A stretch of DNA of 64,000 nt from Ifrita kowaldi. Its lineage: Eukaryota; Chordata; Aves; Passeriformes; Cinclosomatidae. Shown here piece after piece: positions 49,733-59,900 of the stretch; the stretch's first letter is position 1, and each line of letters opens with the position of its first letter. The position numbers and the translations under genes are program-made. The notes beneath the pieces are model-generated. The model searched no databases. It saw only the letters and a list, made by a program, of their open reading frames with translations, and had not been told where the DNA came from. Where the stretch lies: NCBI GenBank assembly GCA_013398055.1, contig VZRS01012009.1, positions 60,258 through 124,257 on the forward strand. Reading direction: 5' to 3'.

Positions 49733-49834
49733 GCTGCCCCATCCCTGGAAGTATCCAAGGCCAGGCTGGACAGGGTTTGGAGCAACCTGGTCTTTAAGGT
49801 CCCTTCTACCCAAACCATTCTGGGATTCTGTGAG
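49733..49834 (+). mobile_element. CR1 LINE 3' tail, + strand
   Basis: A 100-base CR1 3' end: GCCCCATCCCTGGAAGTATC, CAAGGCCAGGCTGGACAGGG, GAGCAACCTGGTCTTTAAGG, CCCAAACCATTCTGGGATTC, TGTGA. It is a very short 5'-truncated copy inside the KCNG4 intron. Confidence 0.88.
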
Positions 49835-50519
49835 TGGAAAATAGAAGCCAGGAGAGTTGCCTTGGGCACCTGTTTCTTCTGGCTGCTGAGGGAACTGGGC
49901 TACCTGGATTCAGTACTGTTGTTCTTCTATTTTATTATGAACCTACATTTTTTTCTATTTAAAGAGAAATCAACAGAAATATCCTAAAATGAGCAATCTC
50001 ACTGTAACGCCATAAACTCCAGCACATAAGAGAACACGGAAAATAAGACACTATTTTATACACCAGAGGGGAATAATGAAAAGGAATTGAATTGCTGACT
50101 ATCTGTGGAGGTAGAGGAGTTTGAAACAACTCCTTTGCTTCTTTGAGGTGGTTTATAAATCTAAGAAACCACGCAATATTTCAGGCATCAGGCTCAGTAT
50201 ATATCTTTTTACACACAAGATACTGTTTCATTCATTGCTGAGCCAAATGCTCATTTCACACAGAAGATCAATACCAGGCACTCATTTTATTACATTTATA
50301 TCATAGGCTGTAGAATTTCTGCTGGAGGGAAGTTCCATAAATCCTGATAAATTCTTGCATTGTTGAAAAGTAAATCTGCAGGATGAAAAAAGAGCTACAT
50401 ACTCACTGCTGGGCCTGTCGTAGCTGTTCTCCCATCAAAGTCAGTGACAGGTTGAGTGCTGATTGAAGCTACGGTGGTGTAAAACATGTCAGGGGGTTGT
50501 GTTGAAAAAGACCACGCCC

Positions 50520-50529
50520 AAAAAATAAA

Positions 50530-50560
<31 letters not shown>

Positions 50561-50594
50561 TAAAAATAAAAATAAAAATAAAAATAAAAATAAA
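50520..50594. repeat. (AAAAT)n pentanucleotide microsatellite
   Basis: About 15 units of AAAAT with one short (AAAT) interruption near the left end. It lies in the KCNG4 intron and is likely length-polymorphic. An A-rich start following AAAGACCACGCCC could reflect an old poly(A) tail, but no retroelement body was recognised upstream. Confidence 0.95.
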
Positions 50595-52464
50595 TAGAAC
50601 CTCATCTTCTCCTCTTGCTCACAGTCAGCACCACACCAGCTTGGAGCTTTTAGAGCTCCCACTCCACCCTGTGTAAAACTGCAGCAGGAGGAGAAAGAGC
50701 TTGGTGAAAATTTGACCCAAAGATCTGGAGATAAAACTCAGAATTCTGCTCTAGTTAATGGAGAGGTCGAGGGAGGGAGTTTGTTGTGGTTTGTGTTGGC
50801 AGGTGCTGAACACTAGAATTTCCCCAATGTGTCTGGTTTGCTCAGAAAGAGGAATTGTATAGAAGTTGTCGTGGCACAGAGATTTCTTTATCGGACATTT
50901 AGGCAAAAAAACTTTCATGGATCAGAGTATTTGGGCCACAGTGAAAGTAACTGATGGGAATGTGGTGGCAAAAGAATTTGAAATCTCTCACTGACACAGG
51001 GGCATCAGTATTTTGGTAAGAACAGAGATTTGAAGTCAGTGTGTTCTGCCTGTTCTTTGGACAACAGTTCTGAGAGCAACATAAAACACTGAGGGGTAAA
51101 AATCCTCAAAACTACTGGGAGAAACAGAAATCAGCTTTGCTGCTTCATATTTCCTTTTTTCCCCCTTCTTATTTCAACATTTGCTGCTTTTGAACAGGAT
51201 GTTCAAAAGGATGAAGGATGTTTGAAGAGACTGACATCAGAGAGGGATATTCTACATAAATCAAGTCAGGTGCATTCCATAATATATACAAATGTTCCTA
51301 ATATATAAAACATTCACATGCAAACTCATGGGATGAAATCCATCTCCCAATATGAAGCCAATGAACATGTTCTCATTATGCTGACAGCATAAATTGCCTT
51401 CTCTAAATAAATATAAATTTCCATAGGGAATACTGAGGTCACTGAGGGTGGCAAGAACTAAAAATCTCCCAACCAGTCTCTACATTGCTACACCTTGAAA
51501 TGTCACACTCAGTCCAGAAGACACCCTACATCTTAATGGTTAAACCTTCCAGCAAACAAAATGTCTCTTCTATTTTCTAAGGAAAGTATAGGGAAAACCC
51601 CGTGATGATCTGAGAGCAATGTCACCTGCAAATGTCTAAAGCTAAACAAATAACAGATGTACTGGAAATTCAGCCCAGCTAACAAAAAATAAAACAAATC
51701 TTGATGGGAGCAATGAATAATTCAGAGGCCACGTCGCTGGAGTGACCAGAGGCAGGTCCGTGCAGAGTCCAGGCTGCACTGTACAAATAATTCAGGGCTC
51801 AGAAAGAGTGAGCACTGCATAACACAACCGCTGATTCCAGGCAATCTCATCAAGCCCAGTCAGCAGCTCTGCAAACAGCAATGCACTCCAGCACTGACTG
51901 CAAATGGAGCCACAGCCTGACCCAGCATGCAGAGCTCTGGCAGCACCAAGCCTCCGTTGGCTTTTGTGGTGTTTCATTTTAGGGGTAAAATATGGCATCA
52001 ACAGTTTACTGTGCAGAAAGGAAAAATCCCAAATGGTGCTACAGAGCCAAATTGTTCTGAGAGTTAGGCAGGGTAAAACACACTCCTGAGGGGGGAACCT
52101 CAGCTGGCCAATTCTACAACACAGAAAGCCCGGTTACTCCCAAGTGCAGCAGAAAGTGGGAATTATTCAGAACTTACAGCCTGCATGCCAGGCCTTCATG
52201 CATAGATGGGTTTCATTCAAGTAGGCTGGAAGAAGCAACACAGTAAAACGAGGCAGGTGGATAGATCTGTTCATTCAGCTATTTCATGTGCTCAATATTC
52301 TCTGTACAGCACCGAAGGACAGCTGCTACACTACCTGTGAGCTGGGATTTGTTTGTCTCTGGTACCAGTGTCTCAGGCACATCCATATTGCTTCTCCCTC
52401 AGTGTTTTTGGATGCTGGTTCACAGACTGTTCTTTTATTCATTTCCCTCTCTGTTTCGTGGCAG

Positions 52465-53250
52465 GGTGAGTGTTCCCAGAAGTGCTATTACATCTTCATC
52501 ATCGAGACCATCTGTGTGGCTTGGTTCTCCCTGGAGTTCTGCCTCCGGTTCATCCAGGCGAGGAGCAAGTGTCAGTTCTTCAAAGGACCCTTGAACATCA
52601 TTGACTTCGTGGCCATTTCCCCCTACTACGCCTCCCTCATCTTCTCCGAGGACGACTCCAGCGAGGAGGAGGACAGGCCGAGCGGCAACTCGTACCTGGA
52701 GAAGGTGGGCTTGGTGCTACGGGTTTTACGTGCCTTGAGGATCCTGTACGTCATGCGCCTTGCCCGGCACTCCCTGGGCCTGCAGACCCTGGGCCTCACC
52801 GTGCGCAAGTGCACGCGGGAATTCGGGCTGCTGCTGCTCTTCCTGTGCGTGGCTGTCACCCTGTTCTCCCCCCTGGTCTACCTGGCCGAGAATGAGTCCG
52901 GCAGGGTGCTGGAATTCACCAGCATTCCCGCCTCCTACTGGTGGGCCATCATCTCCATGACCACCGTGGGCTACGGAGACATGGTCCCGCGGAGCGTGCC
53001 GGGCCAGATGGTGGCTCTCAGCAGCATCCTCAGCGGGATCCTCATCATGTCCTTCCCCGCAACGTCGATATTCCACACCTTCTCCCACTCCTACTCCGAG
53101 CTGCGCAAGGAACAGGAGCGGCTGCAGTCGCGGCTGAACCGCGCGAAAAGCGCCAATCGCTCCGGTGAAAGCGACACCTTCAACGAGACTGACAGCCTGA
53201 CCCTGGAGGGCCAGGGGTCCCCCATCAAATACATCTACACAGGGAACTGA
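52465..53250 (+). CDS. KCNG4: KCNG4 coding exon 2 (residues 251-511)
   Basis: It encodes the rest of the channel. S2 is about 258-280, S3 about 293-310, an acidic S3-S4 loop 311-320, S4 about 334-352 with arginines at 336, 339, 342, 348 and 351, S5 about 370-392, and the selectivity filter TTVGYGD at 416-422. S6 is about 432-456 with FPAT at 447-450. Conducting Kv1-4 channels have a PXP hinge at this S6 site; here the second proline is Thr450, as in silent KvS subunits. The valine of the filter, the site of the human V419M variant, is retained (V418). The spliced protein of 511 residues is close to human KCNG4 (519). The acceptor is GTGGCAG|GGTGAG, phase 0. The C-terminal codons belong to the first unit of a minisatellite. 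Confidence 0.97.
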   Translation, partial: GECSQKCYYIFIIETICVAWFSLEFCLRFIQARSKCQFFKGPLNIIDFVAISPYYASLIFSEDDSSEEEDRPSGNSYLEKVGLVLRVLRALRILYVMRLARHSLGLQTLGLTVRKCTREFGLLLLFLCVAVTLFSPLVYLAENESGRVLEFTSIPASYWWAIISMTTVGYGDMVPRSVPGQMVALSSILSGILIMSFPATSIFHTFSHSYSELRKEQERLQSRLNRAKSANRSGESDTFNETDSLTLEGQGSPIKYIYTGN

Positions 53251-53663
53251 GCCTGGTGTCCCCCATCAAACACATCTACACAGGGAACTGAGCCTGGTGT
53301 CCCCCATCAAACACATCTACACAGGGAACTGAGCCTGGTGTCCCCCATCAATGCATCTACACAGGGAACTGAGCCNNNNNNNNNNNNNNNNNNNNNNNNN
53401 NNNNNNNNNNNNNNNNNNNNNNNNNNNNNNNNNNNNNNNNNNNNNNNNNNNNNNNNCTGAGCCTGGTGTCCCCCATCAATGCATCCACACAGGGAACTGA
53501 GCCTGGTGTCCCCCATCAAACACATCTACACAGGGAACTGAGCCTGGTGTCCCCCATCAATGCATCTACACAGGGAACTGAGCCTGGTGTCCCCCATCAA
53601 ACACATCTACACAGGGAACTGAGCCTGGTGTCCCTCATCAAACACATCCACACAGGGAGCTGA
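53210..53663 (+). repeat. 40/41-bp minisatellite carrying the KCNG4 stop codon
   Basis: Unit 1 (53210..53250) is the last 41 bases of the KCNG4 reading frame, including TGA. Further complete units start at 53251, 53292, 53333, 53461, 53501, 53542, 53582 and 53623, and one unit at 53373 enters the N gap. Units start GCCTGGTGTCCCCCATCAA and end ACACAGGGAACTGA. The 41-bp form has AACACATC and the 40-bp form has ATGCATC. After the gap they alternate 40, 41, 40, 41, 41. Unit 1 differs from the 41-bp form at three positions (A, G and T at 53213, 53216 and 53231), so the array probably grew from the coding end. Confidence 0.95.
53376..53456. other. Assembly gap of 81 N inside the minisatellite
   Basis: 81 N characters sit inside the array. 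Unit starts on either side (53373 and 53461) are 88 apart, which is not a whole number of 40/41-bp units, so the gap length is probably an estimate and the true array length is unknown. Confidence 0.95.
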
Positions 53664-53905
53664 GCCTGGCGTGGGGCGTTCCCGAAAACACGGACAGAAA
53701 CGTGCACATGCGAACGTCAGCAAAATACACAAAGCAAAGCAACAACGCAGGTTACAGCACTCTCCTCTCTCCTGGCATAGGTACAGCAGCAGCCAACCCA
53801 ACGTAGCTAGCTCCAAAAAATCCCCATGGAGCTGGAGGTTGGGAGAATGTAAAAAGTCAGAGTTTATTCAGTGATAAATGCTCATTCTTCTCTATGACTA
53901 CTAAG

Positions 53906-53911
53906 AATAAA
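53906..53911 (+). terminator. KCNG4: Candidate poly(A) signal of KCNG4
   Basis: The first canonical AATAAA after the stop is followed by TTTGTCTC and further T/G-containing sequence. More AATAAA hexamers occur at 54169..54174 and nearby, so a longer 3' UTR is equally possible. Confidence 0.35.
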
Positions 53912-56900
53912 CTTTGTCTCTACCACCCATGCATCCTGCTGAACACCTAACACTGAATGAGTAACAAACCAACCAGCTTCTGTTGGCACAAACACACTTG
54001 TTATTTTATTTGCCTTTGAGTTTCCAATGTTCTTGCTATTAATATCTTGAGCCAGGCATTAGGACACATTCTTTCAGGGCTACACACCAGTTTGGTTATC
54101 CACAGCTCATCCACCAGGCATACAGAAACAAATCCGAATTCTGTATTTAAAGCCAGTAACAAGCTTAAAATAAAGACACTGTATGTGACAGCTTTCAAAG
54201 TTTGCCTGTAGCCAGATGATCAATCTGTAACTAACAAATTGCACTGCTTTGTATTAAACACATACTGTTTGCAAGAGCATTTGCTTGAAATGCAGTTGTG
54301 GTCTGCAGACTGTAAACATATCATACTAGACAGCAAAAGTCTTCAAACTTCTTTTTCATATATTTATTTAAAATAAAAATGAGGAATAAAAAAAGCCCAA
54401 GCTTATTGACCATATCAAAAAGCCTTGGTGTTGTATTTTTTGTTGAATGGTGATGGTTTCTCTGGAAGAAAGATAAAAAATAGACTTCTTGAAAATGTGA
54501 TGACAGCTCAGAAGTATCCAAAGGTATAAAGAGTAAAGAATGAGGGGAATGATTGCCAGAGAGGCAGTGGGAGTGATTTCCTGATGGGAATGGAAGATGC
54601 CCCTTTTGGGATATTCACCTATAGCCAGAAAGAAGCAACAGGGTTTTGCAGAGGTCAGCAGTGCTCCTTTATGGATAGTCTGGATGGTTTTGTGCAGTTT
54701 GACCCTCCAGGTGGTGTGAATGTGGTCAGTGAATTCCATACAGGTCACGAAGGCCAGGGGTGCCCAGACCCCTGTGTGCTCAGGGCCCGTGTCAGCCGCA
54801 GCGGGAGAGCCCTCTTGATACCCACAGGACTCTGAATTTCAGGCGTGTATTTATGCACTGAGATTAATCAAGGCCTAAATTAGTTCTTAATCAGATTTTC
54901 AGCTTTCATTATTCTATTTCTTAAACCTTGCCAAGGTCCCCATGTCCCTGTGACGGGGCAAAGCTCAGTGAAGTGACCATTCACCAGGGCCAGCTTCTGG
55001 CAGGCACCACTCGTGCCCAGCCTGGTGCCATTGGGAGCTGGGGACACTTCCAGGCACTGCTCCATCTCCCACTTGGACCTCCAAACCCAGGCACCTGCAG
55101 AGCTCTGCAGCTTCCTGCAGGCATTTGGGAGCCTTGCTGCTCAGATATCCCCCTCCCTCCTGCACAGTGGAGAAAAGCACAGTTGTTGGCACAACCGGGA
55201 TGACGTGATTGGAATTAATCTCTTGGGCTTATCTTGCCATTGACCTTATGATTCAAACCAGAGGAACTGTAGCGGATTATTCGTGGGGATGTTCCAACAC
55301 AACAGGAACAGGTTGACTTCAGATGACAGGCATTTACGTTTGCCCCGTTAAAGGTGCAATTTCTGCTGGTTTATGCACAGGTCCAGCTGATTTTTTATTT
55401 TTCACAACCAGCATTTATTTTTCGCTGGCAATTCTCTACAGCAGGCCCACTGAGACGGTAAACCAGACAAAATCCTGGTCTGGGCTATGAACCAGACCTC
55501 TCCAGGGTCCTGTGCATGGTGATGCCACCTGGATTTCTCTGGAGATTCTGCCCCTCTGGTCTGGCAGTGCCAAATCCAGTGCTTGCTCCTGCTGACTGGT
55601 GGCTGCTGGGACACAAATCCTGATGCAGAATCACTTTAAAAGGCACTTCTCCCACTGTCACATACTTTGGAGATACAACAGGTAGGGCAAGTGATTACTT
55701 TTTTCCAATTAACAATTTCCTTATTAGCTCAGGAGTTAGTTCAACATGGTTGCACATAAAATTAGCCCAGCCACACGGTTCTGAAAATGTAGATATCTGG
55801 TGAAATATTGGGGGTTTTACTGCTCAGGTGCTGGTAACAGCTCCATGTCCAGCAGGTTCCGGGGTGTAGGTGGGACTGTGGACAGGGACAGCAACCCAAA
55901 CCTGACTCAGTCAAGTGTTTAACCCCGTGTCAGTCCCAAAACACAACCCAGGAATGTGCTGAATCACGGAGTTAAAACAAACAAACAAAGCACCAGTGCT
56001 TGATGGGGAAGTGTTTGCACTTCCAGCAGAATTTGGACCACCACTCGTATTTGTGCTTTTAACTTAATCTCCTCCAATAGCTGGGTCTGGGCTGCAGCAG
56101 CTCTCACAGAAAAAAGTCCTGCATGATTCATGGTGTTACAGGGGAGGGAAAAACATGTTAGGAACATTTAGTGCCAGTGTAACTCAACTGAGTAACAAAT
56201 TCAGAACAAGCAGTAACAATTAGCAGATACTGTTGTTGCCAAGATGGTATCATTTCATAACCAGATTTAATTAAAAGAGCAGTTCAGCTGCCTGGCACCC
56301 GGCTTCTCTTACTTCAAAGCCTTTTCCCTGGGTCTATATCCCAGGAACAGCAGAGGAACAGCACCCATCACCCAGGGGAACCACATTGCTCAGCCCTCAG
56401 CAGTGCATTACATCTCTTTTTAAGCTTCTGATTGCTATTCTGACACAGCAAGAACTCCTATTGCTGTAGGAACCCACAAAAACCCCCACTACACTGCATT
56501 TTGGGGAAGTCAGGAATATCTCCTGCTCTGCAGCCCAGCTGTGGACACCAGACTGTGGGAGTTGTGTGAGAACAGAACACAGGACCCTTCCAGCTGGTCT
56601 GACCTGGACCCGAAACACAGAGAGTGCCTTTTGATCAGGGGCTAAATGCAAGTTTTCTGTGATGTTGAAAACCCACCGAGGGGTCGAGTCCTTTGCTCTG
56701 ACCTGACTCCCATTTCCTCAGGGGTTCTGCAGATTGTTCCAGGTTTCTCTGCAGCCCTGGTACCTCCCAGCTGTCCTCCAGCTGTTTCTCCTCTGTGACT
56801 TTCACCAGCTCCTCTGGTAGGGAAGCATTACATAAGGTGGACATATAATTATCTCAGTAATTAACTTCATTTAATTTCATAGGTTCAGTATTTTATTATT

Positions 56901-59900
56901 TCAGCCTCCTGTCAGAACTCTGAAATTTGCTTTTCACCTGTATTTGCATCCAGTTGCTAATATTCATAACCCAAAGTTACCAGGTTTATTAAGTCACAAA
57001 AATTCATTGAGGGAACAGTGTTTTATTTTAGGAGCAAGATGCAAAAGAATTCATGGAGTGTACTGCATATGCTGTGCATTAATTATAGCAGAACTATTTA
57101 AAACATTGCATTGGTCAACAGTTTTATTTCAAACACACCCAAACAGTGTTCTGCAGTTATTTTGATCAATTAAGCACATCTGCCGACAGAAATTACATTC
57201 AGCAAAAGATTTTGTCCTTCTTTTTTTTTTTTTTGGTTCAGAAAATTATTTTAATACACTGCAGTAATCTATAAATAATGATGAAAACCTAGAAGGTCAA
57301 GGAGAGGAAGAAGAACAGCACATTCCCAGGTTTTACTTCTACAGGTAATAAATTATTAGCCACATATTGAAGTTAAAACTGATAAAAGACTGATATAAAG
57401 GCCATGTTTCCTAAATGCAAACTGGTTTCTGCATGGTAAAACTGAAGATATTCCAGCACATGTTACTGAAAGTACCGAATTCCTTCCTGTGAACTGTTTT
57501 GTTTTGGTAGCAATGTCTGATCCGAGCTACGTGGGGTTTTCACTCCTTCCCTGAGTCCCAGCCAGGGCACAACCCCCAGCAGAGCCCTGAGGAACAGGCT
57601 GCAGATCTGCTGGGCAAGCTGCAGTCCTTAATTTGCAATATTAGGATGAAACAATACCCTGGGTTGCTCTATTTCTTGTTCTCCTGGATGACTAAAATGA
57701 TGCTCACAAGAAAAAGATGAAGAGAAAGAACAGAGGTGTTTCCCCTCCCTCTGTGCTCCTGTCTTCACCATTTTACTTGTGACAGAACACAGCTCTCAAA
57801 ACCCTTATTTTCCCCACAGTTTAGTGTTCCTGTAGTTCCCTTATGCCAGGGAAATGCTCACAGAGGGGGGAAAAGCCTAACCCAAAGCTCGTGCTCTATA
57901 AGAAATATCTGCAATCAGAACAGTACCACAGGAACTCACTCAAAAATCCAAGCCTGGATTATCAGCACTAAAAAGTGTTTAAGGAGCACCTCAGCAGATT
58001 ATTACAGCAGATTCAGCAAGAGGGATGAAAATCCAGCTCAGATTTCATTATTTTCATACTTGGCTCCTGCCACAACTACAGCAGTTGTAAATATCAAGCA
58101 CACATCTCAAAGGGAACGGCTGTAGAAGACCCCTCAGGTGTTTCTCCCCTGAAAGTTGCAGCCTGTTATACCATCAGTAATAAAACCTAATCATCCTGAA
58201 ACAACACTGCAAATGTTAATGAAAGGCTCTACTGCTTCATACCTGACAAATTTTGTTTAAGAAAAATCATTTAGGACTTAATGTATTAGCACAGAAGTCC
58301 AGACATGCATATAATGAAGTCATAATGTCTTCCAAAATGTCTTTCTTTCCACTTCTAATGTTCAGCCAGATATTAACCAGTCAGACGAACCAACAGGTTT
58401 TGTTTCAGCTTCTTCAAAATAATTTCATCGACTTTCAAGAGACTGTTCTCAGCAAGAACAAATGGAGCAATACAGAATTTTTTTTCTGCCTGAAGCTCAA
58501 GCAGATGAGGAACAATTAATGTTGAACTTGCAGGGCAGTGAAGCCTCTGCGAGAATCCAAGGATGTTTAAATTTATTTCAACCTGCAGGAGCATTTGCTG
58601 ATGTTCCACATTTGGCTTTAACTCTGCATCCAGGCCCACATCCCTCTCCAGACAGACAGGACACAGACCAAGTCCTTCCCTAATTCCATGGCTTCTCTTG
58701 TTTTCACCTGCCCGCATCAGGAATTGTTCTTTTGCTCTACAAAGTTAAAAAAATTTCTTATTTGAATTCATAGCCTTAAAGGTACTGTGTGAGAAGTGCT
58801 GATGATAATTGGGTTCTGCTCATGGAGAGAGAATATTAATAAAACAAAGAAAGTGCTTTTATGTTCTTCAACCAACAGCTCTCGTACTGCCCTGTGTCTT
58901 ATACCTTCTTTTAAGAAAACAGCCATTAAAATTTTCTAATTAAAGTTTCACTTGCAAATCCCTGGTTTTGAACTATCTTCACCAGAGCAACAAAGCAGGT
59001 AACAATCATAGGAGTCCATGCCTCGAGGATCTGCTTTTCCAAATCATTGGTGTTTTCATCAGTCTGATGCTTTACTTTCACCTGACCGTCCCAAAGCTTT
59101 CTGAGCTGTCTTGTTCCACACCAAATTAGTCAGAGCTCTTCTACCTCTGAGACACTCCTGTACGAGAATTTCACAAAAATCAGCTCAGCTCAAAGACAAC
59201 AAACTCCAGGAAGTTTCAAAGCTTCAGAGAGACAAAAAGCTACGAGCTCATGATTAAAGAAAAAAAAAATATTTACACAGCAAAGATCCATGAATACATT
59301 CCTACAGCACAATTATTATGATTTTTACAGGATATTTTTAGGGAAGAAGGGGTGAAACCATACAGGCTGAAACCACTTCATCTGTAATTCCAAGTCGGAT
59401 ACAAGGGTTCATACCTTGAATGGGGCAGGCAGGATTTAGAACAGCCATTTCCAGAGCTGATCAAGATAACACTATCAGCTCATTAGGGTGTGAGTATGCA
59501 TGCTTAAACAAATTAAACTCATTTCATGCTGATACAAAGATATCTGAGGAAAACTGAAGGTCAAAGAGATTTATCCCGTAAGGGATTCAGAGCTTGAGAA
59601 ATGTTCCAAAAGAATTTAAAACTCCAGAAATGATGCATTTCTGAATAAAACTGTAGCAAGGATCCATTCCTCTGAGTTATTACACAAGTGGCATTAAAAA
59701 AAAAACCCAACCCAAAACAGGAATGAAAATACGCAGAAACGTATCTTTAGAGCAAGGATATTGAAGAGAACGCTACACAGAACAGAAGAAAAATAAGTTT
59801 CAAATTATCTCCCAAAAGAGCAAAATATGTCAGTAGATAAATTTGCTGGTCTTTAATCCTTTTTATTGAAATAACAGCAAATTAAAGGCCCGTTTTTGCA

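Larger units (their letters stand above)
40546..52464 (+). other. KCNG4: KCNG4 intron between the coding exons
   Basis: An 11.9-kb phase-0 intron with GT-AG ends. The donor is GTAAGT, and the acceptor is preceded by a pyrimidine-rich tract (CTTTTATTCATTTCCCTCTC) and GTGGCAG. A single intron at this position, just after S1, matches the known gene structure of KCNG-family members. The intron holds the dispersed repeat copy 2, an (AAAAT)n microsatellite, a CR1 tail and a GC-rich patch, each listed separately. No nested gene was recognised. The longest open frames are below 150 codons. Confidence 0.93.
53251..53911 (+). other. KCNG4: Presumed KCNG4 3' UTR
   Basis: Sequence after the stop, made first of the minisatellite and then about 240 bases of unique sequence up to the first AATAAA. 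The extent is inferred from that signal alone. Confidence 0.4.

Noticed and set aside
50804..50822. RE1/NRSF-like half site (GGTGCTGAA) in the KCNG4 intron
   Set aside because: Only the right half matches the consensus, and such half sites are expected by chance. A similar one at about 60764 is in spacer.
53466..53663. Open frame of 65 codons in the minisatellite (and matching minus-strand frames)
   Set aside because: It is a repeat artefact: the array is open in several frames by composition.
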